From Cheiracanthium punctorium (taxonomy: Eukaryota; Arthropoda; Arachnida; Araneae; Cheiracanthiidae): a DNA stretch of 64,000 bases. Location of the stretch: the NCBI GenBank assembly GCA_038373885.1, contig JAWZYV010013538.1:1-64000 (forward strand), read 5' to 3'. The translations under genes and the position numbers were made by a program. Shown piece by piece: positions 53,116 through 63,880 of the stretch (positions are counted from its first letter, which is position 1; each line of letters begins with the position of its first letter). The notes beneath the pieces were generated by a model. It was not told the origin of the DNA, did not search any database, and was given only the letters and a program-made list of their open reading frames with translations.

Positions 53116-54517
53116 TTTTTAGGGGAAGTAGGGAGCATAAAAAATATTCAGAATGACGAAGCAATGTGAGGTAAAAAATCTTGTTATCATACACCAGTTA
53201 ATAATCACCCAGCAGAAGGTGTTGAAGTATTACTTAACTTATCTTATCAGCTTATATAGCAAATGATTGTTCTCCGACAATTAAAGCATTCAAAATGAAA
53301 TACTATTTATAACTATAGATTTGGGAACCCTAGGGCAAATAATAAAGAAGCCACACCTTTACCATTTAGTCTAAGCTTAACCATTTTCACTCTAGTAGTT
53401 ATAGTGTTCTTTTTTGTCATTTATGTCCCTGTCCCCTTAAGCTCCAGGGCGGGGCAGTACTTTCGGGCCTAAATTTACTCTTAATAGGGCCTTTTGAAGC
53501 TTACTACTGCAGGGTCTCAAAACTTTCCGTCACGCCATTGCCTAAACACCCCCTCCTGCCTTATTTTTTTTCTCTGGCTACGCCACAGCATGCGACATGT
53601 CGATGGTGAGATTTTTAAAATAGCGCACCCCTCGCCCCCCTCAATTTTATAACTTTCTTTTGCTGCAAATTAGCAGATCAACTAGCCCCAATGGTGTGAA
53701 TTTTACAACAATTTAAAAAAAAAAATCTTGATCATAAATTGTAAAAATTACAAATGAGTATCACTGAAAATAAAACTGTAACGTAGATACTACAGCTTTT
53801 AACTTTCCTACCCAAATATAGCAATTTCCTAAAATTAAAAATGACTCAAAAATTGCTAAAAATCAGAGGAAGGGTGAATTTTCAGATTTTAAAAGAAGCG
53901 TAGGTTGTTTCCTACATGTTTTTACAAAATTATGAAAAATTTCATGTCGATCGTAGTAGTCTCACGTAGTAGTTGCATTTTTTTGGCCAATTTTTCATTG
54001 TGAAAGGTCTAGGTGCAACTATTATGCGGGTTAAAATTTACTACATAATATTGTACATCTAAAGCTATTTTTTCTGCTTCAAAACAGGGGTGCGACTATT
54101 ATGCAAGGGCGACAATTACGCAAGTAAACACGGTACACTCGGTTGCATTGCTTAGTCAAGGTTACCTACCAAAAGCAGTTAATTTTTGTTGAGCACGACT
54201 CTCAGCATTTTCTCTTACAAAGAATTGTTGCCTTATCAAAAAATTTTAGGAATTCATCCAGGACTATTGTTCGTTTCGACTTCCGTATGATGGCAGATTG
54301 AATAGACAGACAGTACAGTTGAATCATAAGTACCGTCTTAATTTACCAAATTTGTCATCTATTTTATTGATTAAATTTTTGATTCTACTAATTTATATAA
54401 ATTGTAATAAAATTAAAAGCACACTTATTATATAAACATTTAAAATTTCGTTTTGCGTTAAATATAAACTCCGCTTATTAAGTCACTTTTAAGTGGCCTC
54501 CTAGAGCGATGTACTAA
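53116..54517. other. Bestrophin intron 1, unrecognised sequence
   Basis: A TCTGGCTACGCCACAG motif at about 53571-53587 looks like the right end of a hAT-type element such as the one at 59821. No matching left end with an equal octamer was found. Confidence 0.3.
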
Positions 54518-56663
54518 CAGGGGCGTAGCTATGATATGTGTGAGCGATCACGATTACAAAGTTACGAAAAAGTGATCTTAAAAAAAAGTTTATAAGGACA
54601 ATCCATACAAAAATCTTCGTTTACCTCACTGTGTGTAACGGCTTTATTTTGGTCTTCTGCTTTACTGCTTAGCCATGATGGCATTATAGTGATGACAGTT
54701 GTTGAACTGTTTCTTTCGCTTTTACTCGCTCCTTGAAAGGAGAGTCTAGGGAATGCAGGAAAGAGAGACTAAGGAATGAAATCCCGATCCCGCACAAAAT
54801 GTTTGCGGGACTAGTCTCGTGGGATTAGGACGGTAATCCCACGGGATTGAATCTGAGAAATATATTTTTATTACAATTTTAAGTCGCCTACCCAATTATC
54901 AATTGACCAAAAATGGTTGCATATGTTTGCATCTTATATGACACTACACGAATCAATAATTAAAAATTTTTAATTTAAAGCTTTAATTTTTCTAATTATC
55001 CTCCAATGTGAGTCTGGATCAAATATTGCAATCTAAATTTTTCACTAACTTCCCAATCTCCAAATGTGAACAGAAATATTTCATACTAATTTATCTTTTA
55101 GCGAACAATCACGAATTAATTATAAAAAGTTTTCATTTTAGGTTTTAATTCTTTTAAGATCACGCTTTTAGTTATTTAATTAAATTTAAAATTATTTAAT
55201 TAATTAATTATTTTTAATTATTTTACTAAAACGGGATCAAAATTAGGAAGACAAGTGACTCTTTACATTGCCTTTTTTACATTCTTTTTTAGCAACTCAG
55301 AACTAACTTAATATATTATTCTGAATATCATGACTATAATTTTCATGTTCCTGTAAGTTTTTGTATTAATTATAAAAAACATTAATTATTACTATTAAAG
55401 TTAAATTCCGTAGTACGGAAAATCTTACTTTTTCCTATTTTTCTCTTTTGAAATGAATTCTTAGCTGAATGAAATGCCAATCCCGCGAGATTGCGGGATC
55501 CAGCTGTATCAATAAGCCTCAATCCCGAAATCCCGCGAAACAAAAATTAGTGCTGCATTGCATTACCTAGGAGAGACGTGGTTCTCCATATTTTCTGTTT
55601 TGTGATTCGGTAAATTTTGAGTCCGCAGTGGCCTAATCACTAAGCTCCGTTCCCGTAAGAACACGGAGAGTGAAGCAGCCCCAGCTTGGCCAGTGCTTGG
55701 GAAGCTGAACTCCTCTCTCGGCTGGACTGCTAGGGGACCGTGTACGCCAGTGGGAGCTAGTGCACGTAAAATCTGTCGTGGCTCCAATGACCTCCAAGTT
55801 CAAACGATACCTCTGTGGGTGCCGATTTCAGGTGCTAGGTCTTTCATCTGGAATGGGTTCAAAATTAGGAGACCCCGAGGTAAGTCGGTCTTCCTCCCAT
55901 TGGGACTTATTAACCTTTTACAGGCTGTATTGGGTTCCAGGCATATTTTAAATTAGTTTTTTGCATACTTTGTCTTCTAATGCATTAATTTAAGGGATAT
56001 TGGTCATTTAAATGGTGAAATTTTTTAAAACAATTTTCAGAGTGCTCTCAATTGGGAGCATGGGTCGTTTTTGACGAAACCTATACATTGGTTTAAAAAA
56101 CTAAATATACTGACAGGTAGTTTAAATAAGTGAAATATTAAGAAATAATAAAATATTTATTATTAAATTTAAGTAAAGGTATAATTTAAGTTTGAACGAG
56201 GGGAGGGCGTATCGAGATACACCTTCTCCCAATTTATGAAAATTATTATTTTCATGATTTTTTAACCAGTTTCTCAATAATGACAGAAATACAAATTCTA
56301 TTTCAAAAAATCAAGTCATCTTTTAAATTATCTACTAATTTTCTCAAGTCAATATTGATAAAATTTCATTTAAAAAAAATTAATTCGATGCTCCCATTTG
56401 GGAACATTGGCGTGTAAAAGGTTAACATGGAAGCCGCTCCCTTTTGCTCATCGCCGTCCTTTATGGAGGATCTGGCATCTCTCCGCCGTTGCCAGAGGTC
56501 ATTAGAAACAACAACAACAGCAACAATACGTACAAAAAACCAAAAGTAAACTTAAACAAAAAACACATCGCACTCACAGGTTCGATTTGTAATTTAACTT
56601 TTGGCTCCCCCCCCCTTCTTGTTCAATGCTCGGGGCACCTGCCCCACCCTAGCTACGCCCCTG
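54518..56663. mobile_element. hAT-type element (2.15 kb) with perfect ends
   Basis: The terminal repeats CAGGGGCGTAGCTA are identical at both ends (14 of 14). The 8-bp target duplication TGTACTAA is perfect (54510-54517 and 56664-56671). Subterminal AATCCCGCGAGATT/CCCGAAATCCCGCG motifs recur at 54830-54850 and 55482-55542. No transposase is recognised in the remaining sequence. A TTAA-type element is nested at 55914-56421, so the original element was about 1.6 kb. Confidence 0.8.
55914..56421. mobile_element. TTAA-type element nested in the hAT-type element (508 bp)
   Basis: It is flanked by TTAA at 55910-55913 and 56422-56425. The ends are CCTTTTACAGG and, on the complement of the right end, CCTTTTACACG (10 of 11). 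Just inside, a TTGGGTTCC motif on the left mirrors GGGAACATTGG-type sequence on the right. The TTAA target suggests piggyBac mobilisation. Confidence 0.55.
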
Positions 56664-56999
56664 TGTACTAACAAGGTTTGAGCATTACTTGTGTTAATTT
56701 TTTTAGGCATCCTTGCGTTATATATTTTCCCTCCTCCACTCGGGTACCATAAAGAAGAGTTTGTGTCTGACACGTGTTGAAGAAGCGAATTGAGGTTGAA
56801 GAAAAAGTTATGTCTTAAGAAATATGTGCAGTTAAGCAACGGCAACAATTTGAGGTGTTTTCTCCTTTCCGTAAATAACTAGCCCCAAAACAGAACAAAT
56901 CATTTATTTTTAGCTCTCTTGGCGAGGGTCAAGGGTATTAGCCCGATAAAATATTTTAAAAATAGCTGTCTAACGTTTTTGAAGATTACATAGGGCATT

Positions 57000-58200
57000 T
57001 CCAAAAAGGGGGTAACGCGCTTTGATTTTTTATCACCCTACTATACAGTTACGCTGATCCCTGACTCACTCTTTAACCTTTCCGGGAGCTACCACTTCAA
57101 TATCAATATTTTACCGCTATTACTCCAAGAAGTTTAATAAGTTCAGAAAGATTAAAAAGCAGAAAAAGCGTAATAATATCTAAACCGTTTACACGATCCA
57201 CTTAAAAATTTGCATAATTATGTATAAAAATATGAAAAACAGTCTGCGCTACTTTAAAAATCGGAAAATCCACCGGTTCCCTCATTTTTAAGCGATTTTA
57301 TGTTATTTTCAGCTCTATTTTATTTCCGAGAGCAAAAAAAAATAGTGAATCATTTGCGTCACAAAATGAGCTGTTGCAATCGATAGGACGTCATATTCAT
57401 CACGATCTTCATGCTTTGAAAGGAAAGTATCCAATTCGTTTAAAATAGTTTTTCCAGATTACATAGTTTAATTTTTTTCCACAAATAAATCGTCTGCACA
57501 GATACAAGAAAAGCTGTGTACACAACACGAAATCTTTCGAATGCGGTAAGTTTCCGCACGTTTCTAGAAGAGCATGAAATTCGATTTGTGTGTATAATAA
57601 AAATTGAATATGAAGTTCTTTATTTTAGGTGGACGGAGATTAAGTATATTGAGTGTAGACATGCTTTCGTCGAATGTTTTTTCTAGTGCCCGCTGCAATT
57701 CCCTCCACAACTGCCTTTGATTTCTAGTTAGAGATAAGAGAGCAATGTAAATTGTAAAATTGTTCAAAATAAGGTAGGAAAAAATATTACGCAATAGATA
57801 AAAACCTCTCTCGTTGATTTTCGAAAAGTAACACTTTTTAAATTTGCATAGAATCCACGATCGAAAAAAAAATCCGAATTAATAAAATATGACACTAATG
57901 AGTGAAGTACAAACTTTCAGCTCTTCATAAAACATCTCCATAGATACATTTCAAAAAAGATGGCCAGGTGCTATACATGAATTTTAATGCAAACACTCAT
58001 TACTAAAATGCAAAAAATTATTTCCGTTCGTAATTTCTGTGGAACCTCTGACATGCAATTATCCGACGTGATTTTTTTCCATCCAAGAGTCATTAAAAAG
58101 TGGTTTAAATCTGCATATTTTATTTTCACATCTCTAACGCATTTTAGAATATTAATCCCAAATTTTGTATATCACCTCATTGTATTTTGTATGTATAATA
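57000..58200. mobile_element. GGGTGTCCC-family foldback copy, interrupted
   Basis: The left arm begins at about 57000 (TTCCAAAAAGGGGGTAACGC then TTTGATTTTTTATC). It is broken at about 57035 and resumes at about 57727 (AGATAAGAGAGCAATGTAAA, TTCAAAATAAGG). A reversed arm follows, for example TTGTATATCACCTCATTG at 58166-58183, the complement of the family's AATGAGGTGATATACAA. The interruption is the repeat at 57037-57708. Confidence 0.45.
57037..57708 (+). repeat. Unclassified ~650-bp repeat, copy 1
   Basis: It aligns with 61234-61869 from CCTACTATACAGTTACGCTG to CCCTCCA. Shared blocks include TTCCCTCATTTTTAAGCGAT, AGTTTCCGCACGTTTCTAGA and ATAATAAAAATTGAATATGA. It is inserted in the GGGTGTCCC-family foldback element. 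The ends have no clear inverted repeats. Confidence 0.65.
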
Positions 58201-58480
58201 ATTCTAATAATTAAGTAATACATTTTAAATACATGCTTATATTATGGATAAATAAAATTAAATAAATTCAAGCATCACGAATAATTCTTTCTTCTTTGTT
58301 TTGGTGGGGGGGGGGGTCATGTAACTATTTTAATATGTTGTTTTTCTGTTAAAAAGAAACTAAACAAAATAGTACAGTTTCAGAAGTCAAAACTGGTTAG
58401 TTGTAAAAAAAATTCAGTGTAAAGTGGATTAAGGAAATGTAGAATTGCACCCTCTCTTGCACTTTCAATTTCATATATTA

Positions 58481-58862
58481 GGAGGACTGGAAAGTAATGT
58501 GTTTTCGCAAGTCAATATTTCACTTAACCAAAACTACTGAAGCTAAGTAATACGAAGTACATTAACATGTACTTGGGTTTTTTAACATACGTTTTAGAAT
58601 AGGCAACATTTTCCAAACTTCGTAACCTGTAACTAATAGGGGCCCAAAATGCTCTTTTCACACAGCCCAAGTGATCTCAAAGAAAGAGAGAAAGGAAAAA
58701 GAGAGAGAGAGAGATCCATAAAATTCTTGCTGTAAAATACAACACTCATGAATACCTAAAAATTAATTTTAGTTCATTTTGAATATGGTCCTCCAAGGAG
58801 GGTAGACGTGAAAAAAAAAGGGGGTAAGGGTGACCATTTTTCATCGGGGGAAATATAAATAA

Positions 58863-58938
<76 letters not shown>

Positions 58939-58991
58939 CTTACTTCAAAATGTTACAAACATGAATTCTATGTTTAGGCGCAGCTTGTACC
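58481..58991 (-). mobile_element. mariner-type MITE, second copy, inverted
   Basis: It reads as the reverse complement of the family member at 17142-17611. One end is GGAGGACTGGAAAGTAATGT with TA outside, and the other end has lost most of its inverted repeat (TTGTACC then TA). A long AT microsatellite at 58867-58934 has grown inside. Confidence 0.6.
58867..58934. repeat. (AT)n microsatellite
   Basis: About 34 uninterrupted AT units, the longest dinucleotide run in the window. Confidence 0.9.
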
Positions 58992-59115
58992 TAATAAAAA
59001 AGTCCTTGAAAGTTTATTTATATTTTATGTAAAAGATTACATTATTTTTCGGTCCTTTGGATTGATTTCTGCTTTGATTTGCTCCTGAAAATCGAACTAA
59101 AATACCGGATTAATG

Positions 59116-59616
59116 CAGTCAAATTCGGATAATTCGAAGTTAAAAGGACGAGAGAAAAATTCGAGATACATATATTCTCTAAATAAGAAGAGATGAATAA
59201 AACAAAATTAACTCCATTATCAAAGATTTAACAGATATTTTATCTAAGAATGTGCTACATTTTTTCATGAAATTGAACGTTTTCATTTTCTTAATTATTC
59301 CTAGCTTTGAAAAAAAATGTCAGATATTTTTAATTGGTTCTTTGAATGCACTCTTTGAGTCATAAGATGTATTCCGGCCTGTCAATTGATACAAAATTTC
59401 TACATTAGATTGGCCACATGAGAATACTCCAACCCTCGTTTCTTTCCCTTGAAAGACCGCTGAAATAAATATAAAGCTGAGAAGAGTTTCAGGAACAATT
59501 TTTACCGTAATATTTTAAGGGCAATCGTACGAAAAATTCGAATTATTCACGATTTCTCAACATTATTTAGATATAGACTAGCAAAAAAATCCAAATTAAG
59601 CAAGTTCAAATTCACT
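59116..59616. mobile_element. Possible pogo/Tigger-type MITE
   Basis: The left end CAGTCAAATTCGGATAATTC and the complement of the right end CAGTGAATTTGAACTTGC share the pogo-like CAGTNAA pattern. The left flank is TG rather than TA, and inner matching is poor. Confidence 0.35.
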
Positions 59617-59820
59617 GTACTATGAAAAATACTCTTAACATTTAATATAATAAAATATATTTACATTTATTTTAATATTTTAAACAACAATTGCAATATT
59701 TGTGAAAATGTATAAATTTCTAAAATATGTATACAATATTATATCAATTTATAAATGTAAAACTTTTAGAAAGAAGAGAAGAGGATTTTATTCTGAAACA
59801 CAGATCTTATTAGTCTCAAG

Positions 59821-60004
59821 CAGGGTCGTAGCCAAGGGAGGGGGGGGGGAGATAGGGGGTCACAACCTCCTCCTCCCCCCATAAGGAATTTTTTGCCATG
59901 CAAAATGCATATTCTTCACTCCCTTATCACACACACGATACATATATGTGTGTTGCACTAGTCGTCTCGTAACCCCCCATGAAAAATTTCTGGCTACGCC
60001 ACTG
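59821..60004. mobile_element. hAT-type MITE (184 bp)
   Basis: The ends are CAGGGTCGTAGCCA and, on the complement of the right end, CAGTGGCGTAGCCA (12 of 14). A perfect 8-bp duplication GTCTCAAG flanks it (59813-59820 and 60005-60012). The GGCGTAGCCA core relates it to the elements at 6238 and 54518. Confidence 0.8.
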
Positions 60005-60412
60005 GTCTCAAGTATTTCTAAATGTGGAACTGACTTTCTGATTTCTTCAAAAACTTTATAAAACTAAAAAGTTTGCTAGGATATATATTATTTTTATCAA
60101 TAAATACAAGAAGTGTTTATATACGTGTATATGTGATTTGAGATACTTATTATTTTTTATTTTTTTATTTTTTCAAAGTTATTTAAAAATAATATTTGGA
60201 CCCCCAGCTGTGTACGCCAGTCTCTGTCGACCTAGGCATAGCTAAGCCGAAAATTTAGAGTTTGAGCACATAACATATTCAAAAGTAATAATAGCAAAGA
60301 TTCTGTAGGTTTTGAAAAAAAGAAAAGTAAAAAAAGTTTTAAAATAAATGCTTTTCTAAATACGGTTGAGCGGTAGGTGAAGGCACAGCCAGCTGTCGTC
60401 AAAAAAGGGTCT

Positions 60413-60538
60413 CTAGGCCTGTGGCACGCGATGAACGTTTCGATCGTCCGCCGTCTTGCTGGTAGTTAAGTCGAGCGATGGCAACGGCTGCCCTTTTTTC
60501 AGCATTGGGAAAGGGTTGCGCTTCAAAGGGTTAAATAA
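60413..60538 (-). repeat. Fragment related to the TTAA-type element at 49909
   Basis: About 125 bases match 49911-50031 in reverse orientation (GCGCTTCAAAGGGTTAA end, GCGATGGCAACGGCTGCCCT, GTGGCACGCGATGAACG). Only one TTAA-bordered end is present. Confidence 0.55.
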
Positions 60539-61015
60539 AGGTTCCGCTTTACGAATAACGCATCCTCGGAATTCGATAAACGTAATATCGATTCTCTGAT
60601 TCTTACTATTAAAGCAGCCGTACCTCAAGTGGAATAAAAATAATCAAACTAATGGTTCGTTAAACTCTTTTCGAGAGAGAAAATTCTTTCTCTCGAGGAA
60701 GAAAAAGTAGGTTGGAGAATAGAGAGAAGTAAAATAAAAATTTGTGTTGTTTTTCAGAGCCCGTGGCTGCCAACAATTCCCGGATTGAGTAAAGGTATCC
60801 CGTATTTTCGTTCGTCTGGCTTGCTTTGAAATTAACGGAGCCAACTTTTCGCTTACAGAAAACATAGAACTCAACCACCGGGGAATCATTTTTTTACCCA
60901 CACAACTACATCTGCGCGTTAAATTCTTTGAAAAGGAATGCCATTTTGTATTGAGAAAATTTTTTAAAATTTTAATATGGAAATTATTATCAGCTCTGTG
61001 GTATATAGCTACACT
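60539..61015. other. Bestrophin intron 1 or intergenic, unrecognised
   Basis: It holds a symmetric GAGAGAAAATTCTTTCTCTC palindrome near 60674. Minus-strand frames of 72 and 134 codons have no recognisable motif. Confidence 0.3.
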
Positions 61016-61188
61016 CAGGGGTCGCGCTGAAGATCGCCACCCTCGCAAATTGCGATAATAAAATTAGTTTGGCGAAAGAAAATACGATTTGGCGAAAATA
61101 TTCGCAATTTCTTAATGATGTCCGACAAAATATAATTTGGCAAATGGATTGGCGAAACTTTAAAAAAAAAAAAACAGCGCGACCCCTG
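61016..61188. mobile_element. hAT-type MITE (173 bp) with perfect ends
   Basis: The termini CAGGGGTCGCGCTG are identical at both ends (14 of 14). The 8-bp duplication GCTACACT is perfect (61008-61015 and 61189-61196). The interior contains repeated TTTGGCGAAA-type phrases. Confidence 0.85.
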
Positions 61189-61233
61189 GCTACACTCATG
61201 TCCTAAATTAAGGTTACACCCAACATCTATAAT

Positions 61234-61869
61234 CCTATTATACAGTTACGCTGATCCCCCGACTCACTGATTCTATAACAATTCCGGACACTCCAAGATA
61301 AAACTTTTACCACTATTACTCCAAAAGAGATTGAAAAGCTAAGCACAGAAAGCGTAATAACATCTACACCGTTTGCAATTTTTTATAACTAAGCGCAAAA
61401 ATACAGAAAACAATCATCGCTCTTTTAAAAATCTGAAAATCCACCCGTTCCCTCATTTTTAAGCGATTTTTTGATATTTTCAGCTTCATTTTATTTCCGA
61501 CAGTAAAAAAAAAAGTGAATCATTTGCTTGACAAAATACTGTAGCTGTCGCAATTGGCATGACGTCATATTGAAGTCACGTCATTTGAAACCACGGCAGG
61601 TTTTGAAAAGAAAGTTGATCCCCTCCCCTTTACGAATAAAATCTATCGTCTGCACGGAGCATTGATATAAGAGGGGATGTTTACACAAAACGAAATCGTT
61701 CGAATGCTAAAAGTTTCCGCACGTTTCTAGAAAAGCATGAAATTCGATTTCGGTATATAATAAAAATTGAATATGAAGTTATTTATTTTAAGTGGTCGAA
61801 GATTAAATGTATTTATCGACATATTTTCGTAAAATGTTTTTTCTAGCTCCCGTTGTAATTGCCTCCATG
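61234..61869 (+). repeat. Unclassified ~650-bp repeat, copy 2
   Basis: It is the same family as 57037-57708, in direct orientation 4.2 kb downstream, roughly 75-80% alike by eye. It contains an extra GACGTCATATTGAAGTCACG then TCA block (61561-61583), absent or changed in copy 1. Confidence 0.65.
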
Positions 61870-62025
61870 ACGGGCTATACAGTCGCCGCTCGTTTTCACG
61901 AACACTTGTTATTTTAGGAAGTAGTGAGTTTTCCTGAATTCACTCCCATAGGCGATTTCATGAACTGTGTGAGTGGTCCCATTTATGCCATTTGCAGGAA
62001 ACATAGAAGAGAAAAATTGGGTGTA

Positions 62026-62902
62026 CATTCTGTCAAAAAAGTGCCGGGAATTCGTCAATGAAACAAAAAATGTTTATTATTCATCCAAATTTATTTTATC
62101 GCCTTCAAAGTAGGCCCGTTTCGAAATAATACACTTATGCCAACGAACAATCCAATCATCAAAACATTTTTTAAACGCAGTTTTCGGAATCGACTTTAGT
62201 TCTCACAGCGAATTCTCTTTTATGTCTTCTATCGACTGAAAACGGGTGCCTCGAAGTGGTAATTTAAGTTGTGGAAAGAGAAAAAAGTCGGCCGGAGCGA
62301 TATCTGATGAATACAGTGGACAGAGGTGGTTCGATGGTATTTGTTAAGTTTTTAGTCAGACATACGTTCATAATGATAGCCTTGTGAGATGGTGCGTTGT
62401 CGTGGTGCAAAATCCAAGAGTTTTCTTTCCAGAAATCCGGCCTTTTTCGACGAATTTTCTCTCTCAATCGCCACATAACACTCAGATAATATTCTTTATT
62501 TACCGACTGACCTTCTGGTAAGAATTCCGAGTGCACAGCACCGCGATAATCAAAGTAAACAGTCAACATTACCTTGACTTTTGATCGACTTTGACGAGGT
62601 TTTTTTTCGGTTTCGGCTCAATTGGAAGGCGCCATTCTGTAGCTTGTTGACTGGTTTGCCTATCAAACTCGTAAACCCCTGTCTCACCACCAGTTACCAT
62701 GTGTTTTATGAATGCGAAAATCGCAAAACACACCTGAAATGAACTGACAAAATCGAGCGTTGCCTAAACAAACTAAATGACAGATAACGCTCAAACTCCG
62801 CGTCAGTATAGAGGACAGTTGTGCCAACTTGGCGACAAAAAGAATTTTGACAATCTCATTGGGCGAGCTTTTTAAATGACCAAGTAATTTTTTGACAGAA
62901 TG
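62026..62902 (-). mobile_element. mariner element, internally deleted (877 bp)
   Basis: The ends CATTCTGTCAAAAAA are identical at both sides, flanked by TA (62024-62025 and 62903-62904). Complete mariners are about 1.3 kb. This copy lacks the region for the N-terminal half of the transposase. Confidence 0.8.
62060..62702 (-). pseudogene. mariner transposase (DD34D), truncated with frameshifts and a stop
   Basis: The minus-strand reading starts at MVTGGETGVYEFDRQTSQQA, matching the first catalytic region VTGDETW with Asp and Trp replaced. It shifts frame in an adenine run before RQSRSKVKVMLTVYFDYRGA, then continues through ILHHDNAPSHK with the second Asp intact. A second frameshift precedes YSSDIAPADFFLFPQLKL (third Asp present), and an in-frame stop lies before the final ELKSIPKTAFKKCFDDWI. 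The end before the stop codon is KINLDE. All DNA-binding residues are missing. It is a dead, probably non-self-mobile copy. Confidence 0.85.
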
Positions 62903-62904
62903 TA

Positions 62905-63460
62905 TCAGAATAATGCTTCCATGCATATCTCCAATGCTACAAAAAATGTATTTAAACACGATCCAAATCATCTGCAAAGTATGAAATACATCTTACTTCG
63001 TTTCAACTATCTAGTGGAAAAAGCATGCGATGTCTACTCTTCCACTCATGTTTAGAATTCGCTTCATGCATTTTGCTAGGAAAGACGAAAATACGCAATT
63101 TTGTACTTGAATTTGTTCAACCAAAAATTTGTTTTATACTATGCTGAATGGAGATGGAAAATCAAAATATAGTGGAGAAGTAATCGCGGTCAGTAGTGCA
63201 AAAAAAAAACTTATCACTTAAATATCGCTTCCCTGCCATACTGAATCTATGGTGGAGAAGGCAGATTAACAGGTATTTTTACAAAATGTAGTAACCCTTG
63301 GCTCATTGACCATGGCCATAAAAGGGAGTTTCTGAACATGCTGGAATTTTTTGCTTATTTTGATTAGGAAGGAAGTTACGAGGAACTACCCAAAAAATTT
63401 ATGTTACGTTATGCTACTTTATATGCTACATCTGATTCTTTGCGAATCTTAAAAAAAAAT
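62905..63460. other. Unrecognised AT-rich sequence
   Basis: No coding signal, repeat end or structured element recognised. Confidence 0.3.
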
Positions 63461-63512
63461 CAATGGGTTCGACTATTGTGTTTTTTTCTTTAATTTTGTT
63501 AACACCACTGGT

Positions 63513-63655
63513 AGCATATTTTCGAGGAGGCTTCCTACAACGATGGACGGACCCAATGATGATTTTTTTAGTTTTACATAGGACCACAGACAACATATTT
63601 TCGACGGAGCCTCTACAGCGATGGGCAGACCCACTGATTTTTTTAAAATTTCTTT
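63513..63655 (+). repeat. 79-bp tandem duplication
   Basis: CATATTTTCGAGGAGGCTTC and CATATTTTCGACGGAGCCTC start 79 bases apart (63515 and 63594). Each is followed by CAnCGATGGnCnGACCCA and a T run. Confidence 0.6.
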
Positions 63656-63689
63656 TTTAGTTAGCACACCCAGACAGCTCATCAAACTC

Positions 63690-63880
63690 GCGTCAAACTT
63701 GCAGCAAGCTTGATTTATCAAGTCAATAAACTTGAATTAAGCTTGAAAATTTCAAGCGTGTAAGCTTAATGGAAGCTTGAATCAAGTGTTCAAGTTTACA
63801 ATTTCCCAGCTTGCATTAAGCTTAACGTAGCAAGCTTGAATCAAGCTTGACATAGCAAGCTTAATTTCAAGCTTAAAAAT
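63690..63880. repeat. Cluster of AAGCTT palindromes (cryptic repeat)
   Basis: AAGCTT occurs nine times in about 185 bases, mostly within CAAGCTTGA or TTAAGCTTAA contexts, separated by 8-35 bases without a fixed period. The neighbouring words CAAACTTG and TCAAGTG look like decayed copies. Confidence 0.65.

Noticed and set aside
55620..55870. Second tRNA-derived SINE with A and B boxes
   Set aside because: The A-box-like and B-box-like words are poor matches and about 230 bases apart, too far for a tRNA-type promoter.
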